Below, one piece after another: positions 1 through 10,286 of a stretch of 64,000 bases of DNA. The translations under genes were made by a program, and so were the position numbers. Origin of the DNA: Nectonema munidae (taxonomy: Eukaryota; Nematomorpha; Nectonematoida; Nectonematidae); contig JAUIRK010001057.1 in NCBI GenBank assembly GCA_030549495.1, forward strand, positions 932,501-996,500, read 5' to 3'. The notes below the pieces were generated by a model, which saw only the letters and a program-made list of their open reading frames with translations, did no database searches and was not told the origin of the DNA. The stretch's first letter is position 1. The number at the start of each line of letters is the position of its first letter.

Positions 1-340
1 GAAAATAAAGTTGGAGTTGATGTGCTAGAGCTAGACCAAATGGTTAGACAATATTCTGTCAAAGCAAGTAGTAGAAAATGGCCAATACAAATTTTTACAA
101 TATTTTGGATTTATCTCTTATAAATAGCTGGATTATTTATAAAAAGATTTGCAACTATTCAATAAGCAGAAGGGACTATATTCAAAAAGTTACAGGAGAA
201 ATTTGTGGCATAAAAAATGTTTTATTAAGCATTTTCTATAACTTTAATTAATGTGCTTATTTTTTGAATAAATAAAATTTTAAAACTATATTTTTTCCTT
301 GCGTCAATTGACGCACTTTGGTCTTTGAAGGTTGATTTTA
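1..340 (+). pseudogene. piggyBac transposase fragment, 3' end (cut by window edge)
   Basis: The first 120 bases translate in frame 1 to a piggyBac transposase C-terminal core, with VGVDVLELDQMVRQYSVK followed by a Trp-Pro, as in the GVDxxDQM..YS(V)KR..RWP motif that carries the third catalytic Asp. After a stop, a shifted frame continues the family pattern (NSWIIYKK ... ISRRDYIQK), so the copy carries at least one frameshift and is dead. Downstream, at about 301-316, is a short palindrome (GCGTCAATTGACGC), which may be part of the terminal region. The rest lies left of the window. Family assignment comes from the motif; the element boundary is a guess. Confidence 0.7.
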
Positions 341-1483
341 TGAGTGGTCCTTCTAAAGAAATAGCAATACATCCTAAACAAGTTTAAGTTGATTCAAAAG
401 GATAATCAAAAAAGGAAAAATTAACCTTGCTTAATAAAGAAAACAAAATACAATATAAAATATGAAAACATTGATAGAAAGGTTTTTAAATTAATACAAT
501 TAAAAAAATTTCACTCCCCCCCCCCTACATCATTTAAATATTGGAAAGTTTTGCTTTAAAAGTACAAAACATTATTTGTATTTTAAACAAAAACATAGTT
601 TATGCTTTCTTTGCATAGATTTGTCAAATAGAAGCAATCAGAGCATGCAATAAAACGCTTCAAAATGAATCCATTATACATTTGAAACTTCTAGAAATAT
701 CAAAAGTTTTTAAGTTAGAGCATTTTTCAAAACATTAAATCCTTTAGTATTTCAGTGTTTTTATTTAAGCAAAATAATTTATTTGCAGGCAATGTTGTGT
801 ATTAATGCAGAAATGTATTAAAAGATTCAACAGTATAGAACACAATGTTGGAACACTGCTTGAAATTAAGTTTTTAGTTTATATATATATATATTTGTTG
901 TCTAATTTTTCATATCATTTATTAATACTTTATTTATATATTTTTTGAATATTGAGAATGGTAAGGATGAAGGGTTCTCATATAATATTTAATATTGCAA
1001 AATATAAACCAGGAATATAGTAAGATAGTAGATAAAGCTGTAAAAAGAGTATTTCGACTCTATGAGTTCTTTTCAACATATGTCAAGCGAAAAGCGGACG
1101 GAAGGCCTTCTGATTTCTGATATATGGAAGCCGTTTTATCCGCTTTGCGGTTGACCTAAGGTGAAAGACTGATAAAGTCAAAATATTCTCCTCAATAAAG
1201 GTTTTACTATATTTCTAGTTTATATATTGAGAATATGGCGAATGCGAAATGAAAATCTTTTGTATGCCGGATTTGTATAAAAACAATACAATTTGTCTAA
1301 CAAAATTATTGATTGGATATTCTAAAAAATATTGCTTGTTTTTCCTCATAAGTATAGAAATATAGTTAGCCTCTAGTCCATTTGATACAAAACTTAGGAT
1401 TAATTATGAGACAAAGAAAAATGTTTGAATATTACAATGATCATTAAAAATGAAGCAATTTAAATTTTGAATAAACTTCTTAC
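341..1483. other. Intronic/intergenic stretch without recognised gene
   Basis: AT-rich sequence with a C10 run near 520 and an imperfect inverted repeat near 1075-1160 (arms around GCGGACGGAAGG and CCGCTTTGCGG). No coding exon was recognised. PICK1 BAR-domain exons would be expected further along this strand, but none could be read here. Confidence 0.5.
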
Positions 1484-1550
1484 TGATATCCAATGTTTTT
1501 CCTTGTTTAACGTCTGCGTGAAGATTATTATAGTTTATTCGGATTTCCCC
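1484..1550 (-). CDS. PICK1: PICK1, exon encoding the end of the PDZ domain
   Basis: The minus strand reads GEIRINYNNLHADVKQGKTL then DI, matching vertebrate PICK1 (GEVTIHYNKLQADPKQGMSLDI), the last strand of the PDZ domain and the linker to the BAR domain. The exon starts after a CTTTAAG acceptor (phase 0) and ends at a strong GTAAGA donor that leaves one base, 67 nt in all. Only 64 bases of intron separate it from the preceding exon. The BAR-domain exons that should follow are not in the window, so the gene runs off the left edge. Confidence 0.85.
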
Positions 1551-1614
1551 CTTAAAGGCGGAAAAAATCATTGGGATGTAGAAATAAGCTTTTAAAAAGA
1601 GCGAAGAAAAATAC

Positions 1615-1743
1615 CAAGTTCCCCTGAATGAGCTTAGCAACGTCAACTTTGCTCATGTTTTTGACAGAAGTTTTATTAATGGAGACTATTTCATCGCCAG
1701 CAGCCAACACTCCACACTTTTGGGCTGCAGTATTGTCGAATAT
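1615..1743 (-). CDS. PICK1: PICK1, PDZ domain exon
   Basis: The minus strand encodes 43 codons with IFDNTAAQ, VLAAGDEIVSINKTSVKN and KVDVAKLIQ, matching human PICK1 (VFDNTPAA, TVAAGDEITGVNGRSIKG, KVEVAKMIQ). PICK1 is a peripheral membrane scaffold: its PDZ domain binds C-termini of PKC-alpha and AMPA-type receptors, and its BAR domain binds curved membrane during endocytosis and vesicle trafficking. The exon runs from a CTTTTTAAG-type acceptor to a TTG/GTATTT donor, phase 0 at both ends. The acceptor codon joins the exon at 8936-9047 to give IVQ-IFDN, exactly the family sequence. The intron between the two is 7.2 kb and full of transposons. Confidence 0.93.
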
Positions 1744-3756
1744 CTTAAAAATGACAAACAAATTCAAAAAAGAAAACATACTTCACTTCTTGAAAAGCAT
1801 ATTCACCTGATTTATCCATGCTTATGAACAAAATGCATCAAGAAGAATGATTCCCAGATAAACTTATGGGAGCACAAAAGGCGTGGAGAAACAAAATTTT
1901 TAGTTATTAACCAAAATTAATTATTTGGAACTTGATTTTTCATTACAAAAATAATTCTAAAGATGGCCAAATTTGCATAAAATCTCGGGACGCATATTAA
2001 GCAGTAATGAAGGATCCCACTTCTCTTTTCAACCTTTCAGCTCTACTCAAGGCAACTTTTAGAGAAGAGAGTTATTAACAATGAATTTATTCTTTACTGC
2101 TGATTTATGTTTATTGAAAGTCGGGAAATTCTAGGGGCTTACAATGACTTCTTATCTGTGGTCAGTTCTTTCTCAGGCTCATATTTACTTAGTGTATTGT
2201 CTAATTCACTGGTTCCTAAACTGTGGGTCATGACCCCCAAACTCACAAGCACTCTTCTAGGGTTCATGGATTGTTCAAGATTTTGAGAAAATTTTTTATA
2301 TTTTGAGATTTTTCTTATTAATCAGAGAAGTCTCTCTAACAACACAGTTAAGCAGCGCATTGATGACATGTTCCACTCTAGTCTCGTTGGCAAAGATGGT
2401 TGGTGTCTGCTCGAAGTATAACGGCTCAAAAATAGCATTAGTGACTCGGGTCAAGAAAAAGAACCCTTGTGCCATTACAACACACTTCCTGATTCACCGT
2501 AGGGTTCTTGCCTCTAAAACATATTCTGTGGTGGAAGAATGATCCGCTTCGCAACCATATTAAACCTTACCAGATTAAACCATATTGAACTCAACACCAG
2601 AGCTTTTCGTAATTTGTGCCAAGGCATGGATTCTGCTCACAAAGACTTCTTCTTTTACACATCTATTCAAAAGGGAAAGTTCTCATTTGTAGTTTAGAGT
2701 TTTTTTAATTCTCTTCAAAAAGATTTCAATTTAATGTCTATAACCTTTTTATCATTAAATTGATTCAGAAATTGAATTTAAAAAAAATTCCAAATGTATG
2801 TGGTTTAAAAATGTTTCTTAAAAGGTTTTGGTCCTTTACAAACTAATTTTAACGTAAAATGAAAAATTTCATTCTTTAATTTTATTGAATTTTTCAGCCT
2901 TTTTCTATGAGCTGCATAAATACAAGGCTTGAACTAAAATGATGTTTTTGCAATGTTGCACACCAAAAAGGGTGTTTGAATTTATTTTTTAATTTAATCT
3001 AACATATATGAACGTACCAATTTATGAAGTCGAAATCGGAGTCGCAATAATTATTCCGACTCCTTCTCAAAAGGTCCGATTCCACCGACTCAGACTCTAC
3101 AACCCTCACTGAAACGAAAAGCAAATTACACGCAATTCATGGAATAAGCATGATGACCTGCAATGCAACATCACACGTCATCATCCATATCTCTACGCCT
3201 TAACTCTATTTAATTCCAATGTTTCTGAATAACGCTGGATTTGTTCCAATATCTGCGATGAGGGGGATAAAACAAAACCATAAAATTTAATTATATTAAT
3301 TCACAAAATAATATTAAATTTAATCTGAAAACTCAAAAAATAATTAATGTCTAAAACATTGCGCCTTGAAAATATTTTTTTTAACTAAAAAAAGTTTAAA
3401 AAAAAAAGTTACGCGTTCCATGCGACCTAGGGCTGACAGATATCACGGTTTTCTGAGATTTTCCAGGTTTTGACGTCGCTTAACAAAGGAATCCCATAGG
3501 ATTTATAGGAATCTATTTTTCTTTCACTAATCTTATGTCAAAAAAAACGAGTTAAGAAAAATTTTACTCCAAATGATATTGTTTATTTCTTTTTTTTTGG
3601 TATAAAAATTCATTGTTAACCTTTAAAGTACTTTTCATATTAATTATTGTTGTTCTTGAATTTTTCCAATACCATTTTTGTCGATCTTTAAAAACGTCAA
3701 ACTATGGCCGCCCTCATGGAACCCCATGGCGTTTCTAGTGTTAAATCCAATCGAAT
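1744..3756. other. PICK1 intron, left part
   Basis: No exon recognised. Around 2211-2250 lies a single end resembling hAT non-autonomous elements (ACTGGTTCCTAAACTGTGGG), with no partner end seen. At 3028-3110 there is a short inverted repeat built on GTCGGAGTCG / CGACTCC words, a common type of arthropod dispersed repeat. The rest is AT-rich and featureless. Confidence 0.5.
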
Positions 3757-4028
3757 TACAGTTAACTCCCGATACCTCGAAGTCCTAGAGATGTTGAGTT
3801 ATCGGAAGTTCGAGTTAAACGAAGTTCCAGCGTCATGTAGTACGATGTTCCCAATTTTGATAAATGAATACATTTTTGACATGTTCTGTGATACTAACAA
3901 TGCAGGGGCGCACATCCGGAGGGCGACCCCCACCCCCCTCCCCCCAAGTGTTTTCAGGCGGGCGAAAATGACCTTCGCCCCCCCCCCCCCATAATATTCT
4001 ACAAGAGTTACTGCTTGTTTATAAAACA

Positions 4029-4360
4029 TGTATGATGATCGCATTATAGGATGTAAGGGTTCAGACTAAACACCCCAAATAATTCTAAACCACTACAAAA
4101 AAGAGGGTTAGATAAAAATCCCAAAACACCCAGAAATAACCGAAAGCACCTCAAAACATTACAAAACACCGCAAAAATCCCTAATCACCTCAAAAAATTG
4201 CAAAAAACGACAAATATTTCTAAGCACTACAAAAAAGATCCTAAAAATTCCTTAAAACTTTCGAATTTTTTTTACGGTTTTTAGTCTAACCATCTTTTTT
4301 ATAATGCTTTAAAATTATTTGCCGTGTTTTGTCTGACCGTAGGATATAATGATCATTCGA
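4029..4360. mobile_element. Palindromic MITE with about 65-bp inverted arms
   Basis: The sequence from about 4034 (GATCGCATTATAGGATG..) is complementary, with substitutions, to the stretch ending near 4357; both arms carry CAGAC, AAATAATT and AAAAAAGA.GGTTAGA in the same order. The loop holds degenerate A/C-rich copies of roughly 20 bp (words such as AAAACACC and ACCTCAAAA). ACATG flanks both sides (4024-4028 and about 4361-4365). The homologous site in the repeat copy at 60.89 kb lacks it, which supports insertion. Superfamily not determined. Confidence 0.6.
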
Positions 4361-4869
4361 ATACATGATAATGTAAGATAAGAGAATAAAAGAGGGAATG
4401 CAGACTTTCGAATCAAACATCATGTGCTCTGAAATTCCTATCAAACATATTTAAACCATGTCAATTTACCCTTTGAGCTGTCTCCGCCATGCCAAATTCG
4501 CGCTTTGAGAGTGAGTCGCACTGCTCTCTCCAACTCGTCTGTGTTAGTATTTCTCTGTCACTTTTGTCTCTCTTCACAACACTTCACGACAGTCACTGAC
4601 GATCATTGAAGCAATAATTTTTTATCGAACCAACTCTAAATATTTTCATTTATCACAGTGTCTCCTCCTTATAGTATTTTTGAGAAAAACACACGATCCA
4701 CAAGATTTTCTCATCTTCTGTCACAGTAATTCTATTTCTCTTTCAGTCTCCTCTGTTTTTCTCTTCCGCTTTCTCTGCTAAAACTCGATCATTCATTCAA
4801 GCTCTCTTCTTTAACTCAAGTTCTCTTCTCTTGTTTAAGCTCTCCGATCTCATTCAGCTCTCTTCTCTC

Positions 4870-5070
4870 CAGTGACGTAGCTAGGGTGGGGCATGAGGGG
4901 CCATGCCCACTCTCCTATGTACTTCATGGTGCCCCCATGCATCTCATGCGATATCAGTTTTCGAAAATTTCTACAATGAAAGGATCAAGAAAGTATAAAT
5001 AATGTTGCTCAAGTTTTTTGTTTTTAAATTGTGCTCCCCACCTATCAACTTCTTTCTGGCTACGACACTG
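4870..5070. mobile_element. hAT MITE, 201 bp
   Basis: The terminal inverted repeats CAGTGACGTAGCTAG and CTGGCTACGACACTG (reverse complement CAGTGTCGTAGCCAG) match at 13 of 15 positions. The element is flanked by 8-bp duplications CTTCTCTC (4862-4869) and CTTCTGTC (5071-5078), 7 of 8 identical. It has no coding capacity. It sits inside the 3903-7472 element, within a CT-rich stretch (about 4510-4870). Confidence 0.75.
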
Positions 5071-5923
5071 CTTCTGTCTAATTTGCATTTAGAGTTAAAT
5101 TAAAATAGTTTTCAATCGTTATAATTTTATATCAATGAATATTGTTAGATTCGCGCTAAGAATTTTTTTTCAACAAAAGTCACTTAATTTTTATCACTAC
5201 GTTTGTTACATTTGAAAATTTTTATTTTTTCAAGTCAAGAAATTTTTTTTCAATAACTATTTGGGAATGAATATTTTGACTAGCTATTCAGTAAGTAAAA
5301 ATATTCTATTTGTTTAATATTTGAGCAGAGATATTTTTTATGTTCGATTGTTAAATTTTATAAGTAACACTACATAATTAATTCAATCATTTTTTAAAGA
5401 AAATTTGTTGATTATTATAATAAAAATATAATATCGAAACAAAATGTTTCAGTTGCTAAAAATGTACTTCTATTTATAACAGCTGTCAGAATTTTATTTG
5501 TGAACAGAAATATTCAAAAAAAAAACGCAATGATTTTCTTTTCTCATATACTATGATTTTTATGATTTATGTTTGTTTAAATAATTTTATAAAAAGTGAT
5601 TAAACTACCATTTTTGTATACTATGATTCCTTACAATATGTATACTATGATTCCTTACAATATGTAAAAAATACAAGTGCTACCAAATCACCCTATACGG
5701 GTTAGCTACTTAAACGTTGGCTTTTGAAGCTTATAAAAATTTGAAAATATCAAATAAACTCTCATTCTTTATGCCTTGTATTATTTTGAAATTATTCTGA
5801 GAACAGACGGTTCTATTTTAAAATAGTGAAAATTGTTTTATTAGTTTATTTTGTCTCCTTTCTCTCTTATGTTAATTATGTAGCAAATTTTTCAATTTTA
5901 GGGTGTATTTTCATTGACAAGGC

Positions 5924-6046
5924 ACGGATGTACCGCTTATGTCAAACTATGAACAAATTGGTATCGATGAGGAATCGAATCCAGAGGCCTCCGTGCTGAG
6001 TCCATCATCTCAATCAACCTGTCATGCACCCATAGAGTATGCTGCA
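5924..6046 (-). mobile_element. tRNA-derived SINE (long-tail family B)
   Basis: On the minus strand a tRNA-like head (GGTTGATTGAGATGATGG as A-box region, GATTCGATTCC-like B box) is followed by a tRNA-unrelated body with ATAAGCGGTACAT and CAATGAAAATACACCC. Very similar copies lie at 57949-58085 (plus) and 61525-61668 (minus), and a truncated one at 16028-16112. In the three full copies the flanking DNA is also homologous, so the SINE had inserted before this host repeat multiplied. Confidence 0.75.
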
Positions 6047-6709
6047 AGGGATACGTCAAATTACTTTTCAAAAAACTTAAGTTATGCTGTAAATTTTTTT
6101 CGTTTTTCTTGAAGCTCTATAACTCTTTCTGTTAGACTTTTTTTCCCTAAGTTATTATAAAAGGCAAATCATTGAAAAATGTTAAAAGTTATTTTACTTT
6201 TTGTAGCTTGCACCAATTTAGCTTTTAATTGAATGATGCTGAGAAAAATAAAATAATGCAATCTTAATTTATTGTTTTATTTTTGTTTGCACAATTATAA
6301 CTTCATTTTATACCCTTGCCCCTGAATCAATCACATTTTTTCATATAAACATCGCAGGGTGTCTAGTAGACTCTTTGCCTTCAGACTACAGTCACTCATA
6401 TAAAACTATCCAGCCTTCAGTTATTTGTTTTCAGTTGTTTTCTTTATGAATGAAATATCGTTTCCTCAATTCCTGTAATATGCCTGATAGACTACTTCAT
6501 TTTCAAATGAAAAGCTTATTGGCTCCCCCAACAATTTTGGATTTTTTTAAACTAGTGTATACACGATATGCAAATTTAATTAAAATATTTTCGCTTGAGG
6601 TATAGTATTTAAATTCACCAATTTTGTAAAAAAATATAAAGTAGTCTTATAAATTTAGGACTTTAGGTATGCGCTGGATACACTCTATTTTAAAGGATTA
6701 CTTGAATAT

Positions 6710-7371
6710 GGTGCCTGATCAAAACGTCCGAAATCCAAAACGCCGAAACCGAAACCCCCGAAAACCAAAAGGTCCGAAACCCAAAGGTCCAAAAATTAGA
6801 TTAACAGTATCTGAACCCTAAAAAACATTTTTTTTTCGAGAATCAAAATTGTTGAAGAAAAAACTGAAAAATTGAGCACAAAACTTTTTTTATTTAAAAA
6901 AAATTCTATTTCTAGTTTTTTAGTTTAAAACTTTACAGATTTTAGATTTAAATGAAAAATGCACTATAATCAAGCGTGTCTTTTTACTAGAATAGATAAA
7001 AATTCATTCCAATCTCTTAAAATCCATTCAAATCGTGTAGTTTTAAAATAAAAGAATTATCGACACTGAAATATGGACAAAACTTTTCAATATAATTTAA
7101 AAAAGCTTATTTTATATCAAAATTGAAAAATTTTAAATAAAAGTTTCAGACCAATACAATCCAGTGATGGAACTACATATTACCAACTTTGATGAGTAAG
7201 AGCGTGTTGAAATTATGCAAAGCTTTAGTTCGTTATCAGATAGATAAGTTCGACATGTAATACTTGAAAACATAAGAAATCAAACAGGCATGAAGGATTA
7301 TACTAAAAAATTTCGTTTTGTGAGGTTATGATTTCTAGACGTTTTGGTTCCTGACGTTTTGACTATGAACC
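6710..7371. mobile_element. TIR element with 9-bp target duplication (MULE-like)
   Basis: The left end GGTGCCTGATCAAAACGTCC and the reverse complement of the right end GGTTCATAGTCAAAACGTCA form imperfect inverted repeats. The flanks are CTTGAATAT (6701-6709) and CTTAAATAT (7372-7380), a 9-bp duplication with one mismatch. Short A/C-rich iterations of CCGAAANCCAAAA follow the left end. There is no coding region. Nine bases is the usual length for Mutator-like elements, but the family is inferred from that alone. Confidence 0.55.
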
Positions 7372-7664
7372 CTTAAATATTTGGTTCCCGTGGTATTTCT
7401 AGACCACTAATTTTGAAAATTATAACAAAAAAATTTCGCCCCCCTCAATAATTTTAAGGATGTGTGCCCCTGTGCCAATGCACTAATTTAAAAGAACAAA
7501 ACTTGAGATAAAATTTTTTTGATATTATCAACAGGAATGAATAAAAAAATACGATAAAGTACATGAAAAAGATGTTGACACTTAGCGTTTCCCCATTTAA
7601 AGACAATAATAAATCATGTCATAATAAAATAAATGCTGCAAATGTCTCAGTGTTGAAAATGTTC

Positions 7665-8026
7665 GGTACTTTTTTGTTATCTCTCCCCACCCCCCACTCT
7701 AAAAAAAATTTTTAGTGAATGATTTACTTTTTTACTGCTTCATCAACATTTCTATTATTATATATCATTTAGAATTTTTTAGAGTGGGAAAGAGATAACA
7801 AAATTTTTTTAGTAAATGATTTACTTTTTTACTGCTTCACCAGCATTTCTCTGATTATTATATAATATCACTTAGAATTTTTTAGAGTAGGAAGGAGATA
7901 GCAGAGATATACTATTCTTATTCTTATTCTGAGAAATATTCTGTTCTTTCAATTTTAGAAAATATCGTCTGCTTTTTAAAAAAAAATTTTAGAGTGGGGG
8001 GGGGGGGGAGATAACAGAAAAGTACC
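7665..8026. mobile_element. MITE of the GGTACTT family, copy 1
   Basis: It begins GGTACTTTTTTGTTATCTC and ends with the complement GAGATAACAGAAAAGTACC; the inverted repeats run on through a C-rich/G-rich stretch (a G14 run near 7996-8009) into AAAAAAATTTTT. The flanks are exact 8-bp duplications, AAATGTTC at 7657-7664 and 8027-8034. The interior holds two tandem copies of a roughly 110-bp segment containing GATTTACTTTTTTACTGCTTC. There is no ORF. Two relatives lie at 8403-8778 and 9990-10286. Confidence 0.85.
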
Positions 8027-8402
8027 AAATGTTCTATAACGAAATGAATGAATACACAAGTGATTCACACTTCTATTGATTTATCACTAAAACTTGGTAT
8101 TCAAAGCCTCTAGTATATTTAACAATACAATGGACTCACGCAAAGCACAGAAAATTCTTATTGGCAATACTTGAAGCTCGAGTTACCCCAAATTCAAATC
8201 ATCTAGGTTGACATCAAAACTCGCATGAATTATTTCGAATTAAAGGGAATTTCGACTTTCTGACTTTGAGTTAGAATTTAGCATGTGTGAGATATGCCTG
8301 TGACTGCTATTCGACTTCGGACAAGTGGAATTTCGACTACTCCGACTTTGAGTTATCGGGAGTTTACTGTAATTCAAATATTTATATTTTAATCGAATAT
8401 AG

Positions 8403-8778
8403 GGCACATATTCGTTATCTCCCTGACCCCCCCCCCCCCCCCAACTAAGAATTTTTATTCTTATAATGTATATTACAACCATTAATATGTTGTATGATAG
8501 GGATGATATATTAACCAAATGACTTTTGAATAACTAGTTAGTTGGGTATATAGTTTGTTCGTTAGTTGGTCAGATAGTTATGCATATAGTTAGTTCGTTA
8601 GTTATATGAATGGTCAATTAATTACTTTTAAAAGATATAGTTATTTTTTAATAAAAAATGTTTTAAGTTACAAAAAAAATTATTTTGTTATTTACAAGTT
8701 GGTGTCAATTTCCATATATAGTTAATCAGAAACTACTTTTTAATAGTGATTAGAAGGGGGAGATTACCAATAAGTACC
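8403..8778. mobile_element. MITE of the GGTACTT family, copy 2 (diverged)
   Basis: Its ends are GGCACATATTCGTTATCTCC and GGGGGAGATTACCAATAAGT then ACC. They match the other two copies in order and include a C14 run at 8428-8441. The flanks GAATATAG (8395-8402) and GAATTTTG (8779-8786) agree at 6 of 8 bases, so this looks older than the copies with exact duplications. Its interior includes AGTT-rich iterations at 8530-8610. It ends 158 bp from a PICK1 exon. Confidence 0.65.
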
Positions 8779-8935
8779 GAATTTTGAACATACATGCTAA
8801 ATTTAGTCTGACTTTAAAAAAAGGAAGTATCTAAAATATAGATCCGAAAGTTTTTTGATATTTAAGAAAACATGTGTCAAAAACAAATTACAAAAAAAAG
8901 AAAAAATATATATATTGAAAGTTGATGATTTTTAC

Positions 8936-9047
8936 CTGAACGATGTAAATGCAAGGACAGAAAGGCGCACCACCTCCGATGCTGATGCCTATCATATTGG
9001 AATCGCCTTTATTAATGCACACAGAACCAGAAGTCACCGCCATCCCC
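8936..9047 (-). CDS. PICK1: PICK1, exon with carboxylate-binding loop of PDZ domain
   Basis: The minus strand reads GMAVTSGSVCINKGDS then NMIGISIGGGAPFCPCIYIV and Q, aligning without gaps to human PICK1 (GIPTVPGKVTLQKD..NLIGISIGGGAQYCPCLYIVQ). It holds the ligand-binding IGISI loop and the Cys-Pro-Cys motif characteristic of PICK1. The acceptor is TTTTCTTTTTCTAG, leaving one G that completes a codon from the previous exon (expected Leu of the conserved ..KL-G junction); the donor is CAG/GTAAAA, phase 0. The length is 112 nt. The first coding exon, with the initiator Met, was not found upstream; the ATG within this exon is probably not the start. Confidence 0.92.
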
Positions 9048-9877
9048 CTAGAAAAAGAAAATAACCCCAACTTATTCATGGAAAAAGGCTTCTTGAAAGA
9101 AAACATTGAAAGTGAAAGAGAGATAGAATGTATTCAAATTTATTCAAATTGAAAAATTTGCGTATGAGAGAAATTTTATGGTTAAGCCGACAGCGAATAA
9201 ATTTGCAACGTGATTAGAATATTTTTTCTCTTGGTGTATTTGATGATTTTGATTCAAGAGAGGTAAAAAACTTAATCTGTTCTAAATGTGATTTAATTAG
9301 TTAAATACAACGCAAAATATATATGTTCTAGAAGGCCTATTCAGATTTAAAATGTTTTAAATAGCATTAAAATACTTTAAATTGTAGAATTTTTACACAA
9401 TCTTAACCAAATTTAAGTGACAATGGTGTATCCAAGGGGGTTTCATAGAAGGCAAGATGAATTTTATGCCTTCGTAAAAATATCACTAAATGAGTTGTGT
9501 ATATGCGATTTAGTAGGATAATTAAAATTAACTTGTATTTTCAGTATTAAACAAATTTTTGGAAATTTCCGAAATTTAAAAGTTTAGACGTATTCTAAAA
9601 TAATTTAAAGAACAAATAGCTTAGTTAAATTATTGATTAGATTCATTTTCATTTAGAATCATAGATTTGCACCACTTTTTCTAAATTTTGAACAGAAGAT
9701 TGGTTATAAGTTCCACTGGATATTAAACCAATATCTAAGCAAACCCATTCATGACTATACATACATATAAAAGAAATCGGTAAGTTTTGAATAGAAAATT
9801 TCTTTTAATAAAATTGAGCTGGATAATTCAGGATATTTAAAATCTTATCTACCAGTGTTGGTTGATTGGTTCGTTGC
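9048..9877. other. Upstream of the PICK1 PDZ exon, no gene recognised
   Basis: AT-rich sequence within the expected first PICK1 intron. No exon with the PICK1 N-terminus was recognised, and no repeat with both ends visible. Confidence 0.4.
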
Positions 9878-9982
9878 ATATCAAATCACTATCATCAACA
9901 AGGCTATATGTTCGCATTGCTTTGAGGATCAAACCCCTGTCTTCAATTATTCAGAGAGGTACACGCTAACAACCATTGAGGG
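9878..9982 (-). mobile_element. tRNA-derived SINE (family C), minus copy
   Basis: The minus strand reads CTCAATGGTTGTTAGCGTG (A-box-like) then TACCTCTCTGAATAATTG and a GGTTTGATCC B-box-like motif. The copy at 12713-12880 has the same order of motifs. It abuts the left target duplication of the MITE at 9990. It is old and diverged. Confidence 0.6.
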
Positions 9983-9989
9983 TATAGTG

Positions 9990-10286
9990 GGTACTTATGG
10001 GTCATCTCCCCCCACTCAAAAAATTTTTTTTTAATTTTTTTCAACTTAATAATTTTAATTATACAATTAAACATATATTGTATTGTATGTATATAAACAT
10101 TGTGTTGTATATTGTATATATATTCTATATATATATAAATATATATCGTATGTATAAAATATGTATTGTATGTAATAAATATGTATTGGACTCCTGTTTA
10201 AACAAGTAATTTATTATTTTTACTCATCGTTTAAATTCAAATAAAAATTTTTAGAGTGGGGAGGGGGGAGATAACCCATAAGTACC
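9990..10286. mobile_element. MITE of the GGTACTT family, copy 3
   Basis: 297 bp. Ends GGTACTTATGGGTCATCTCC and GGAGATAACCCATAAGTACC are inverted repeats with one or two differences, continuing through C/G-rich and A/T-rich blocks. The exact 8-bp target duplication GTATAGTG occupies 9982-9989 and 10287-10294. The interior is TA-rich. An 8-bp duplication suggests hAT-type mobilisation, although the termini do not start with the common CAG. Confidence 0.88.

Larger units (their letters stand above)
3903..7472. mobile_element. hAT-type element with nested insertions
   Basis: The 15-bp terminal inverted repeats CAGGGGCGCACATCC (left) and GGATGTGTGCCCCTG (right) differ at one base pair and are flanked by an imperfect 8-bp target duplication (TAACAATG at 3895-3902, TGCCAATG at 7473-7480), as expected for hAT. 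No transposase was recognised. Parts of its interior recur at 57949-58480 (inverted) and 60844-62095, so this is a repeated element. It contains a palindromic MITE (about 4029-4360), a 201-bp hAT MITE (4870-5070), a SINE (about 5924-6046) and a further TIR element (6710-7371). Confidence 0.75.
3759..8369. mobile_element. Tigger/pogo-like non-autonomous element, heavily interrupted
   Basis: The left end CAGTTAACTCCCGATACCTC is matched by an inverted right end that reads CAGTAAACTCCCGATAACTC, and the similarity extends about 30 bp. Both ends are flanked by TA (3757-3758 and 8370-8371), the target duplication of the Tc1/mariner-pogo superfamily. Removing a hAT element (3903-7472) and a MITE (7665-8026) leaves only about 0.7 kb, with no transposase reading frame. 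It is therefore a MITE-like Tigger relative that served as landing ground for later insertions. Its whole span lies in one PICK1 intron. Confidence 0.65.

Noticed and set aside
3704-3994. Plus-strand ORF of 96 codons starting MAALMEPHG
   Set aside because: It runs across a Tigger end and a hAT end into a C-run; composition follows the repeats, not a gene.
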